A DNA stretch of 64,000 bases, taken from JAFAGX01 sp035623255 (lineage in GTDB: Bacteria > Acidobacteriota > Terriglobia > Terriglobales > Acidobacteriaceae). Location: positions 30,131 to 94,130 of the forward strand of contig DASPTU010000104.1 of the NCBI GenBank assembly GCA_035623255.1. The letters are read 5' to 3'. The position numbers were made by a program, and so were the translations under genes. The notes beneath the pieces were generated by a model. It made no database searches. It worked only from the letters and a program-made list of their open reading frames with translations, and was not told the DNA's origin. Of this stretch, positions 52,205 to 60,862 are shown piece after piece (position 1 is the first letter of the stretch; each line of letters starts with the position of its first letter).

Positions 52205-53584
52205 TCACTCGTAGCGGAGGGCCTGGATGGGATCAAGACGAGCTGCACGGCTCGCTGGATACAAACCTGATATCAGGCTGACGATCATGGCGAATGCCAC
52301 GGCCCCTACAACCAGCCACCACGGAACAAACCAGATTTGCTCGGGAGGGAAATGCTGGCGTTTCAGATAAATGTTCGCGCCAAGATTGATGACGCGCCCG
52401 ATGGTCCATCCCAGTGCCACCCCGATCGCGCCTCCGAAGACTCCCATAACCCCGGCTTCTGCGAAGAACAATCCCTTCACATCGACATCGCTGGCGCCGA
52501 GGGCCTTCATGATTCCAATTTCCCGGCGTCGTTCGAGGATCGCCATCACCAGAGTATTAACAATCCCAATCGAAGCCACCGCTAACGCCAGGCTGCCGAA
52601 GATTCCGAGGAAAAGGTCGAGTACCGCAAAAAACTGACGCAAATTCTTCGTCGCATCCACGATGGAAAATGTGTTGAAACCCATTTTCTTAATCGCGTCT
52701 TCGACTGATTGCACATACTTCGGGCTTCTCACTCTGACCTCAACAGTCGTGTAAGTCAGTTTTCCACTAAGCACGTTAGTGGTGTCGCGCAGGTCGGAGG
52801 GTTGAAGCACGTGCAGGTTTTGAGCGAACTCCAGCGGTAGGAAAAGCCGGGCCCTGGCCTGCTGACGCAAGCTGTCGGGATCGAGATCGCAAACACCGAC
52901 GATTTTCAAGGTCTGTTCACGTGAGATAACGGAGTATCCCATCCCCGCTGGATTGTTCGCGTCATTTCGCTCAGAGGCTGTGGCGGTGCGTTCCGCATAG
53001 CGCATCACCAATTGCTTGCCGAGTAAATCTCTTGCCAGATCTTCAACCTTGATGTTTTCGTCGTCTTTGTCCGCCCTACCTAGCAACTGCTCGGCAAAAG
53101 ATTTCTGTAGGATAACCTCAGGCGCGGTTGCAGAAGAGAAAAATCCGCCGGCCATTCCATCAAATGCGTCGTTATTCCTGGCCGAAAATGGCAGCCCAGC
53201 AACCGTAGTCAAATGCGGCTTGTCTTCATAGCGGAGTTCGGTGACGAAGCGGATGTCGGGATACGCTTCCAGCACATTCGGCAGTCCCTCGATCTTGGTA
53301 CGAGCGGATTCGTCCAGTGACGGGCTCTCGGCCGGGGAAGGGCCGTTGTCTTCCCGCTCACGATTGAAGTTGCGTAGCTCGCGCCGGGAAGTCACGATTA
53401 CCGTATCGAACAACCCGGATTTCTCCAGACGCCGGTCGGCTAGTCTCTGTAGTCCGATGCCAAGCGCAAGCATGCCGACCAGTGACGCCACACCTACCGA
53501 GATACCCATAGTGGTAAGCGAATTTCGCAGAACAGACTCGCGGAGATTGCGAACGGCCAACTCGGCCACATCGTAGAGTTTCAC
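52205..53584 (-). CDS. MacB/LolC-like ABC transporter permease
   Basis: A 459-residue permease with an N-terminal helix (SLTTMGISVGVASLVGML), a large periplasmic MacB_PCD-type domain (about 50-315) and a C-terminal FtsX domain with three helices (FLGIFGSLALAVASIGIVNT; GAIGVALGWTIGRVI; VVGAVAFAMIVSLISGLYPA). ERRREIGIMKALGAS is the coupling-helix signature. Such systems move lipoproteins, peptides or act mechanically on the envelope. The start overlaps the ATPase stop by four bases. Confidence 0.9.
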   Translation of the reverse strand: MKLYDVAELAVRNLRESVLRNSLTTMGISVGVASLVGMLALGIGLQRLADRRLEKSGLFDTVIVTSRRELRNFNREREDNGPSPAESPSLDESARTKIEGLPNVLEAYPDIRFVTELRYEDKPHLTTVAGLPFSARNNDAFDGMAGGFFSSATAPEVILQKSFAEQLLGRADKDDENIKVEDLARDLLGKQLVMRYAERTATASERNDANNPAGMGYSVISREQTLKIVGVCDLDPDSLRQQARARLFLPLEFAQNLHVLQPSDLRDTTNVLSGKLTYTTVEVRVRSPKYVQSVEDAIKKMGFNTFSIVDATKNLRQFFAVLDLFLGIFGSLALAVASIGIVNTLVMAILERRREIGIMKALGASDVDVKGLFFAEAGVMGVFGGAIGVALGWTIGRVINLGANIYLKRQHFPPEQIWFVPWWLVVGAVAFAMIVSLISGLYPASRAARLDPIQALRYE

Positions 53585-54348
53585 CTCGCGCCTCCTCGCA
53601 TCGCTTCGAGGTCGTCGGCGGATGCGGGGGGCTGGCTTTGGACGAGTCGGCCATCAGCCAAGAAGATCATCTCTCGCGCGTAGCTCTCAGCCAGGGCGCG
53701 CTCGTGCGTTACCATGACGACGGTCATTCCGAGCGATTCATTGAATTCGCGGATGAAATTCATGATTTCGGTTCCGGTGTGGCTGTCGAGATTGCCAGTG
53801 GGCTCGTCCGCCAGCAAAAGTTGTGGCTGATTGATGAGCGCTCGTGCCAACGCGGTCCGCTGTTGCTCCCCACCCGAAAGTTCGGTAGGCCGATGGCGAA
53901 TACGGGCGCGCAGTCCGACCCGATCGAGAGCCTGACAACACAGATCCTCGCGTTTCTCACGATCAATTTCTGCGAGGCGCAAAGGTAACTCCAGGTTTTC
54001 ATAGACGGTCATGCTGGGAATGAGGTTGAAAGACTGGAAGACCATACCGACTGTCTTCAGGCGGTACTTTGCCAACTCCTGCCGCGTTAGTGTCGCCAGA
54101 TTGCGCCCTTCGACAACGACGGAGCCAGAGGTTGGTCGGTCGAGCCCCGCGATCAGGTTTAATAGAGAAGACTTTCCCGAACCGGACTGGCCTAGAAGTG
54201 CAACAAACTGCCCCGATCGCACCTGAAGCGAGATCCCATCGACAGCCCGAATGAGCGCTTCACCCATTTGATAGTAGCGGCAAAGGTTTTCAGTCCGGAT
54301 GGCAAGTGAGTCGGTCGATCTGAGATCGTCGCCAGCAGTAGCTATCAA
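53581..54348 (-). CDS. LolD/MacB-type ABC ATPase
   Basis: The ATPase partner of the following permease. It has Walker A GQSGSGKSS, signature LSGGEQQRTALARALI, Walker B LLLADEPTGNLD and the His loop VVMVTHERALAESYA. The NxxGLDRPTSG region is typical of the LolD/MacB/FtsE group. No MacA-like adaptor gene lies nearby. Its start overlaps the upstream ABC exporter stop by four bases, placing all of them in one transcript. Confidence 0.92.
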   Translation of the reverse strand: MIATAGDDLRSTDSLAIRTENLCRYYQMGEALIRAVDGISLQVRSGQFVALLGQSGSGKSSLLNLIAGLDRPTSGSVVVEGRNLATLTRQELAKYRLKTVGMVFQSFNLIPSMTVYENLELPLRLAEIDREKREDLCCQALDRVGLRARIRHRPTELSGGEQQRTALARALINQPQLLLADEPTGNLDSHTGTEIMNFIREFNESLGMTVVMVTHERALAESYAREMIFLADGRLVQSQPPASADDLEAMRGGAR

Positions 54349-56324
54349 CGAACATCTCCTCGCACCAAACGCAAGGCGTCAGTTATCTCAGCGCCCTCAT
54401 CAGTCGAGGGCTTCGAAGGCTCATTCCCGTTCGTTACCAGAGCTGAATCGCCCTCACCTGGAGCGAGAAAGAGGTTGGTTTCCAGCCCATGTTGCTTCGT
54501 GTACAGCTCGTAATAGCGCCCACGCAAGGCGTAAAGCTCGTCGTGGGTGCCGCGTTCCACAATTCTCCCTCGCTCCATAACCAGGATCTGATCCGCACGA
54601 CGAATGGTCGAAAGGCGGTGTGCGATTACGAAGGTGGTCCTTCCCTGCATCAGGTAGGAGAGTCCCTGCTGGATCAGCGCCTCAGATTCCGAGTCGAGAC
54701 TCGATGTCGCCTCGTCGAGGATCAAGATTCTTGGCTCAGCAAGAATCGCCCGAGCGATGGAAATACGCTGGCGCTGTCCACCAGAGAGTTTGATGCCTCG
54801 CTCACCGACAACCGTGTCATATTTGTCAGCGAAGCTCTCCGCGAATTCGTCTACCCGTGCAATGCGGCACGCCCGCATGATCTGCTCTTCGCTTGCGTCG
54901 GGACGAGAAAAGGCGACATTCTCCCGAATGGTCCCGTCAAACAGGAATGATTCCTGCAGAACAACGCCCAGTTGTGTACGGTAGGAATCGAGTCGCACCG
55001 TGCTCAGGTCAACACCATCGACCAGCACCTTGCCGTGAGTGGGGAGATGGAAAGCGGAGATCAACCCTATCGTGGTCGACTTGCCCGAACCAGAGGACCC
55101 AACCAGGGCAGTCACAGTTCCCGGTTCGGCGTGAAATGAGACATCATTCAGAACCATGCGGCTGCCGTCGTAACTGAAGCTGACGTTCTCGAAATCGACA
55201 TAGCCCTCAATGGGGCCCAAGGTCCGCGTCCGCTTCGGATCCTGATCTTCGCGCGCTTCGCTCAGGATTTCATGGCTGCGTTCCAGACCTGCGAAAGCTT
55301 CTGTCAACTGCGTGCCGATTTGTACCACCGACATGATTGGTGCGATCAGAAAGCCGAGAAAGAGAGTGTAGGTAAAGAATCCGCCGATGGTAAGCGAACC
55401 GGCAGCGATCTGCCGCGCGCCCGTGTACATGATCACGGCTCCGACCACCCCCATAAGCAAGCTCGCCGACAGGCTCATCACCGAGGTCGCCGTGAGAGTC
55501 TTCATCACATTGTCAAGCAATCGGTGGACCCCGCGTGAAAAGACATTCTCCTCACGCTCTTCCGCGTGGTAGCCCTTCACGACGCGTACGCCCCCAAGGG
55601 ACTCGGCTAGCCGGCCAGTCACTTCGGCATTGATCTTGCCGCGTTCACGGAAGATCGGCCGGATCGTCTTGAATGCCCGCTGCAGAGCAATCGCAAAACA
55701 CGTCAGAAATGCGAATGCCAGTCCGGTCATTAAAGGGCTGATGCGCAGAAGTACAATGAACGCGATAATTGCGGTCAGAATCCCGCCAACCAGATCCACC
55801 AGCCCGGTACCGATCAGATTGCGAACGCCCTCGACATCGCTCATGATCCGCGACACCAATACGCCGCTCTTGGTCGCATCGTGAAAAGCGATTGGCAGCC
55901 TGCCGACATGCGCCTGCACCTTTTGCCGTAGTTCTGCGATCAGGCGCTGGGCTTCCTTCGACAGTAATTGTGTCAGCGAGAAAGAAGTAATTCCCTGAAC
56001 CGCCGTTGCCGCCAATACCCCCAAAACAAGTGGCTTTAAGAGGGCGTATTGTTTTCTGACGATTACGCTATCGATCAGGAATTTGGTGGAGTACGGAAGC
56101 ACCAGCCCCGAGACTCGGTTGATCACCATTAACAAAAAACCGAAGGCGAGCAGTCCACGGCGAGGTCGCACCAGTTCCCAAACGATGGGCAGCACCTTGC
56201 GCAGTTCAGCCTTGGGACGCGGCGTTCCGGCCAGCTTGGTCTGAGAGGCCACTTTGTTGATTAGAGTTGAGTTTGCCCGGGGAGGGTTCATTTTGTCGGC
56301 TTTTGATAAAGCCGCCCCAACCAT
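54345..56324 (-). CDS. ABC exporter, MsbA/NdvA-like (membrane plus ATPase domains)
   Basis: A 659-residue half-transporter with six membrane helices (about 50-340; PYSTKFLIDSVIVRKQYALL, GGILTAIIAFIVLL) and a nucleotide-binding domain with Walker A GSSGSGKSTT, signature LSGGQRQRI and Walker B ILILDEATSSLD. Lipid A flippases and cyclic beta-glucan exporters (NdvA/ChvA) share this layout. It follows an NdvB-like synthase by 48 bases, so export of its glucan is the natural guess. ATG 56291 is an alternative start, 11 codons in. Confidence 0.88.
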   Translation of the reverse strand: MVGAALSKADKMNPPRANSTLINKVASQTKLAGTPRPKAELRKVLPIVWELVRPRRGLLAFGFLLMVINRVSGLVLPYSTKFLIDSVIVRKQYALLKPLVLGVLAATAVQGITSFSLTQLLSKEAQRLIAELRQKVQAHVGRLPIAFHDATKSGVLVSRIMSDVEGVRNLIGTGLVDLVGGILTAIIAFIVLLRISPLMTGLAFAFLTCFAIALQRAFKTIRPIFRERGKINAEVTGRLAESLGGVRVVKGYHAEEREENVFSRGVHRLLDNVMKTLTATSVMSLSASLLMGVVGAVIMYTGARQIAAGSLTIGGFFTYTLFLGFLIAPIMSVVQIGTQLTEAFAGLERSHEILSEAREDQDPKRTRTLGPIEGYVDFENVSFSYDGSRMVLNDVSFHAEPGTVTALVGSSGSGKSTTIGLISAFHLPTHGKVLVDGVDLSTVRLDSYRTQLGVVLQESFLFDGTIRENVAFSRPDASEEQIMRACRIARVDEFAESFADKYDTVVGERGIKLSGGQRQRISIARAILAEPRILILDEATSSLDSESEALIQQGLSYLMQGRTTFVIAHRLSTIRRADQILVMERGRIVERGTHDELYALRGRYYELYTKQHGLETNLFLAPGEGDSALVTNGNEPSKPSTDEGAEITDALRLVRGDVR

Positions 56325-56371
56325 CCAGTGTTGGTGGGTTGCATTCGAGATTATTTCCGAACACGTGCGAA

Positions 56372-59300
56372 TCAGGCTGCTGCGGTCCCATAACCTGTCC
56401 GGATTGGACGCACGTGAGCAATGGGTTTCTCGTGTAGAAGCAGTTCGGTGGCTTGCACACGAGGGCTCGAATGAAACCAGTTTTGGACAACACCCCCGAA
56501 AAGCAGGTTAGCGATCGAGAGCAGGCTCATAGCCTGGTGATGAGCCATCCAGCTGCGCACGATTTCGTAATGACGGTGTTGCGAAGCTTTCTCTGAACCG
56601 AAGTCCACCGCTTCATAGAAACCATAGCGACCGCACCAGCCCTTTTTCGCCATCCTGCGCAGGTTCTGTAGCGCTCCGATTGGGTCAACGTGTAGCGCCA
56701 GGAACGTCGAATATGGCGAAATCACCAGTCTGTCGGTGTCCGGCTCGCGGAGACCGAGATGGGGTACCCCGAACGCCTGGTATCCATAGTTTCCCGCGGG
56801 ATCACGTTCCGCGAAAGATGATTCCGAAATCCCCCATGGGATGTGCTTGCCGGCGGTGAAGGCTTGCTGTGCCTGTACCGCTGCCCTGCTCGTTAGATCC
56901 AGCAGTGTCTGAGGATAAGAGCGCATCCAGATGGCGGGCATAAGGTATTCGAACATGGTTCCGGTCCACGACAGCAAAACCTTGTGTCCGTGATCTACCG
57001 TGTGGACGCGACCCAGCAGAAACCAGCTCTCCTGCGGAATGTCATCCTTCGCAATCGCGACGAAAGTCGCAATCCGAGCCTCGGACGCCAGAAGGTCATA
57101 ACAGGCGGCACTGAGCTGCGATGCCCCAGCGTCGTAGCCGATCGACAAGAGCTTGCGGCGCCGGTCCCGCAGAAACCGGAAATCCATTTCATTCGCCAGC
57201 CTGTCTGCATCAAGTGCGATGGTGAAAAGGTCCTCGATGAGAGCAACCGTCTGTAATCGGGCCGCCGGAAGTAAAGAGCGCAACCGCTCACGTGCAACGT
57301 TGGCATTGTTGCCATTGCCATTTGCGTCTCCCGTTTGTAGCTTTGCCGCCAAACGATCGATGAACACCGGCAAGCGTTCCAAGGGCACGGTCTCTATGGG
57401 TTTCAGATTGAGCTCACGGCGCACCTCGGCAAAATCGGGTAACAGCCAAGGGCAGAAGTCGTTTACGTCACGACGAATGTGTTCAAGTCGCAGCTCTAAC
57501 TGCTCCCTGAACCATCTCACGTCAGCGCTGTTTTGCGACGCAGTCTTGCTCCCATTCTCCAGATCTGAACAGGAGAGGCTCAAGAGAACATCCAGCCAGT
57601 TTCCGCTTTCCAGGCGGCGCTGAAAAGCCTGGATTTGCCGCCGTGAAATGGCGTTCAGAGAGACTAAAACTCCCAGATGATCCAGTACGCCATCCGCAAG
57701 ACTACTATTCAAGAGAGGCCGGCGCAGTCGGTTCCAGCACCCCTGCTCGAGCGTCCAAAGCGAGGCGAGTAGATTTCCGTTGTCCACCGATGAGACGAAT
57801 TTCGGAAGTAGCGGCGCAAGCGTCCGCGTGTCATACCAGTTCAACAAGTGCCCGCGATAGCGCTCCAAACTTGAAATCGTCGTTAATGTTCGCAATGTGA
57901 GCTCAGCGAATTCGTCCACAGTCAAATAACCGAATTCACAGGCGGCCTGACGTGCATTCAGTAGTAACCCGAGGTTCGTGGTTGAAACCCGGGCCGCAAC
58001 CCGGAAAGGTTCCTCCACGTTGTCGGGAATCAACCAATGATGCTCAGCGTTGCTGAATTCCGCGAAATATCGCCAAGTGTGTAAAGCCGCATGACGAAGC
58101 AACAATTTCTCTTTCTCTGATGGCTCTTGATATCGGGCCCGAGGGGGCCGGTTCAGCCACACCGAAACCAGCTTGCTGCAGGCCCAAAGCAGCAAGATCG
58201 GGAGTGCCGAAAAGATAGCCCACGGCCGCACGAACCACACTAGCGCTGCGATTGCCAAAGCCAGCGCCGGAGTCCAATCCAGATAGATATCCAGTGGGGT
58301 GCGCTGCCGGCCTCCAATCTCTGCTTCTGCTGCTGTTTCCCACTGCAAAAGTCGTTCTCGCGTGACCAGCCGCCGAACCAGAGTCCGAACAACGGCGTCC
58401 ATCGACAGCAACATCTGGTGCGCCAGGAAGGTCAAATTCAGAAGAACGTTTACGTTAGCCGCGAACAAGGCTTTCACGGCATCCTTAGCGATAGCGCGAT
58501 GGCGTTGAATTACTGCTCGCGTAAGTTCAAATGCGAACTGGCAATATGCGGGCATGAACAAGATGGCAACAATAGCTACAGTCCACCAGACAGCGCGTCC
58601 CGGCAAGATCGTCCAGCCGAGAACGAATAGAACCAGTGTCGCGGGTTCAACAAGGCTGCGTCGCAGGTTATCGAATATCTTCCATTGAGAGATGAAGGAG
58701 ATCGGATTGGCTACGTGTTGCCCAGATTCATCGGGAACATGGGAGAACAACCATGCCGTGATTTGCCAATCCCCACGCAGCCAACGATGCTTGCGTCGAT
58801 TGTAAGCACTGTAATGGGAGGGGTAGTCCTCAATCACCTCAATATCGCTGGCTAATCCTGCGCGAGCATAAGCACCTTCAATCAAGTCGTGACTGAGCAG
58901 CGCGTTGTTCGGGAAGCGGTGATTCAGGACTCGATGCAATGTATCAACTTCATAGATTCCTTTTCCGGCAAAACTCGCTTCGCCGTACAGGTCCTGGTAC
59001 ACATCGGAAATCGCGCGCGTGTAGATGTCGAAGCCTGTCTCTCCGGAGTAGATCGCGGCAAGCCGTGATTTGGCGGCACTCTGCACGCTCACGCCCACTC
59101 GTGGTTGCAGAATGCCGTAGCCTGCCACCACGATGTTCTTTTCAGGATCGATAACGGCCTGGTTCAAGGGATGGGCAAGGCACCCAATCATCCGGTACGC
59201 GGACCCGCGAGGCAACTCCGTGTCAGAATCAAGGGTAATTACGTAGCGCACCTTTGGGAGGACCGATAGATCGCCGACTTTCACCGGGAAACTGTCGTAC

Positions 59301-60850
59301 TCGTGCCGCAAAAACTTATTCAAGTCCATCAGCTTTCCGCGTTTTCGTTCCCAGCCCATCCACACTTTCTCGCGCGGGTTGTACACACGGTGCCGATGCA
59401 GCAAAAGGAACGAGCCTTTTCCTTCACCCGCATACCTGTCGTTCAGCTTACGCACGAGTTCCCCGCACAGATCAATCAGCGGGCTGTCTTCGCGCGGGCT
59501 TTGCCGGGAATCCGGCAGATCGCTCAACAGAATGAAGTGCACATTGCGATCGCGGTTGCCGAGAAAGCGAACCTCGAGGTCCTCTACTAACCGATGAACT
59601 TGTTTCTCGTTCAAGAGCAGGGTAGGAACTGCAACCAGCGTGACGCAATCGTCGGGAACGCCCTCAGAAAAATCGAGCTTGGGCAGGATCTGCGGTCGCA
59701 ACAATGAAGTGGTCAGATAATTCACCAGCAGAACTGCGCTTTGCGACGCGGGCAGCAGTAATGCCACGATTGCCAGAAAAATAAGATCGGGCGGACTGAA
59801 GCGGTTGGTGATCAGCACTACGACCACCGAGATTATGGCGAAAGTGAAGATCTCAATTGCAGGCAGATAGTACTCGTCCGGATGGCGGCGAAGGAAATCC
59901 TGCACCCGCTGAGCAAATGGCGGACGAAAACGAACGCGGCGATAAAGAAGATTCCTTCCCTCCGCCAGCAAGTAGTACCCGATATGAGAACGGCGAAGGT
60001 GCAAACGCGGATCCGCGTCACGTTTCCCAGCCGCTTCCCTCGCCAGTGTCAGGGCGTGTCTGGCGACTTCCGTCTCGGTACAATCACTCCGCTGAGAGAT
60101 TTTTACGACCCGCTTGCGATAGAGCTCGCGAGTTTCAAAGTCCATTCGCGAATAATCGCCTGCCGGATCCTGCCGCAAAATACGGTCGAACAGGATCAGC
60201 GGCTCTAGCACTTCCTTCCATGATGCCTGGGTCGCATCGCGCAAGCTGGTTATGCAGAGGCCAACATTGTAAGAGCCATTTTTATCTTGCAGAACCTTGG
60301 TAGCCCGGGCCACGATTTCTTCCAGCAGAACCATCTTCAGAGCCGCTACAAGCGCGATCAGCTCTTTCATGTTCAAAACCGTGACGTCCTGAAACGCCTG
60401 GACGTATGAAGTGAACGCCTGCTCACTGAAGCGGTACTGCGCAGCGTCGAGGAATCCTTGCGCGATGACGACGGGTCTTGGCAACAGAGTGCCGCGCGCT
60501 GCCACTACGTGAGGCGCCTTACTCAATGCTTTCAGCCCATCCGCCATACCATGGAGTTCCATATCCACCAGGTTCACGTTGTCGTGCAGCCAGCGGAAAT
60601 CGTCCGGCACTATAGCGTCTGGCGCCAGAACGGCCCGGAAGGGCTGGAACTGATTGTGGATCGCCGCCTGCAGAGCACCGTACCGATTGAAGACCGCCGT
60701 GGAGGATCGAAGGCTCGGCACCCATGCCAGGCCCTGAGCAAGCCGGGCGGCGTGCGCACGCAAGGCTTCGCTGTCGTCGCCCCGGTTTGTGGGTTGGTGG
60801 GACAACTCAGCTTTCTCGCTTAGCAGCTCGAGGTTTGTGTTATCCGACAT
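56372..60850 (-). CDS. Cyclic beta-1,2-glucan synthase-like protein (NdvB) lacking the GH94 phosphorylase part
   Basis: A 1492-residue membrane protein. The N-terminal soluble part is followed by helices near 345 and 370. A GT84/GT2-like glycosyltransferase domain has YVITLDSDTELPRG, LSHDLIEGAYARAGL and RKHRWLRGDWQ. More helices follow (about 740-930). Residues about 1215-1480 are a glucoamylase-like domain (LLSWTGTMFEYLMPAIWM; IPWGISESSFAERDPAGNYG; GRYGFYEAVDF; SWMAHHQAMSLLSIANLL). Full-length NdvB/Cgs proteins (about 2800 residues) continue from this point with a GH94-type domain; here the gene stops a short way after it and an ABC exporter gene begins 48 bases later. Confidence 0.88.
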   Translation of the reverse strand: MSDNTNLELLSEKAELSHQPTNRGDDSEALRAHAARLAQGLAWVPSLRSSTAVFNRYGALQAAIHNQFQPFRAVLAPDAIVPDDFRWLHDNVNLVDMELHGMADGLKALSKAPHVVAARGTLLPRPVVIAQGFLDAAQYRFSEQAFTSYVQAFQDVTVLNMKELIALVAALKMVLLEEIVARATKVLQDKNGSYNVGLCITSLRDATQASWKEVLEPLILFDRILRQDPAGDYSRMDFETRELYRKRVVKISQRSDCTETEVARHALTLAREAAGKRDADPRLHLRRSHIGYYLLAEGRNLLYRRVRFRPPFAQRVQDFLRRHPDEYYLPAIEIFTFAIISVVVVLITNRFSPPDLIFLAIVALLLPASQSAVLLVNYLTTSLLRPQILPKLDFSEGVPDDCVTLVAVPTLLLNEKQVHRLVEDLEVRFLGNRDRNVHFILLSDLPDSRQSPREDSPLIDLCGELVRKLNDRYAGEGKGSFLLLHRHRVYNPREKVWMGWERKRGKLMDLNKFLRHEYDSFPVKVGDLSVLPKVRYVITLDSDTELPRGSAYRMIGCLAHPLNQAVIDPEKNIVVAGYGILQPRVGVSVQSAAKSRLAAIYSGETGFDIYTRAISDVYQDLYGEASFAGKGIYEVDTLHRVLNHRFPNNALLSHDLIEGAYARAGLASDIEVIEDYPSHYSAYNRRKHRWLRGDWQITAWLFSHVPDESGQHVANPISFISQWKIFDNLRRSLVEPATLVLFVLGWTILPGRAVWWTVAIVAILFMPAYCQFAFELTRAVIQRHRAIAKDAVKALFAANVNVLLNLTFLAHQMLLSMDAVVRTLVRRLVTRERLLQWETAAEAEIGGRQRTPLDIYLDWTPALALAIAALVWFVRPWAIFSALPILLLWACSKLVSVWLNRPPRARYQEPSEKEKLLLRHAALHTWRYFAEFSNAEHHWLIPDNVEEPFRVAARVSTTNLGLLLNARQAACEFGYLTVDEFAELTLRTLTTISSLERYRGHLLNWYDTRTLAPLLPKFVSSVDNGNLLASLWTLEQGCWNRLRRPLLNSSLADGVLDHLGVLVSLNAISRRQIQAFQRRLESGNWLDVLLSLSCSDLENGSKTASQNSADVRWFREQLELRLEHIRRDVNDFCPWLLPDFAEVRRELNLKPIETVPLERLPVFIDRLAAKLQTGDANGNGNNANVARERLRSLLPAARLQTVALIEDLFTIALDADRLANEMDFRFLRDRRRKLLSIGYDAGASQLSAACYDLLASEARIATFVAIAKDDIPQESWFLLGRVHTVDHGHKVLLSWTGTMFEYLMPAIWMRSYPQTLLDLTSRAAVQAQQAFTAGKHIPWGISESSFAERDPAGNYGYQAFGVPHLGLREPDTDRLVISPYSTFLALHVDPIGALQNLRRMAKKGWCGRYGFYEAVDFGSEKASQHRHYEIVRSWMAHHQAMSLLSIANLLFGGVVQNWFHSSPRVQATELLLHEKPIAHVRPIRTGYGTAAA

Positions 60851-60862
60851 TCGGATCAGTAA

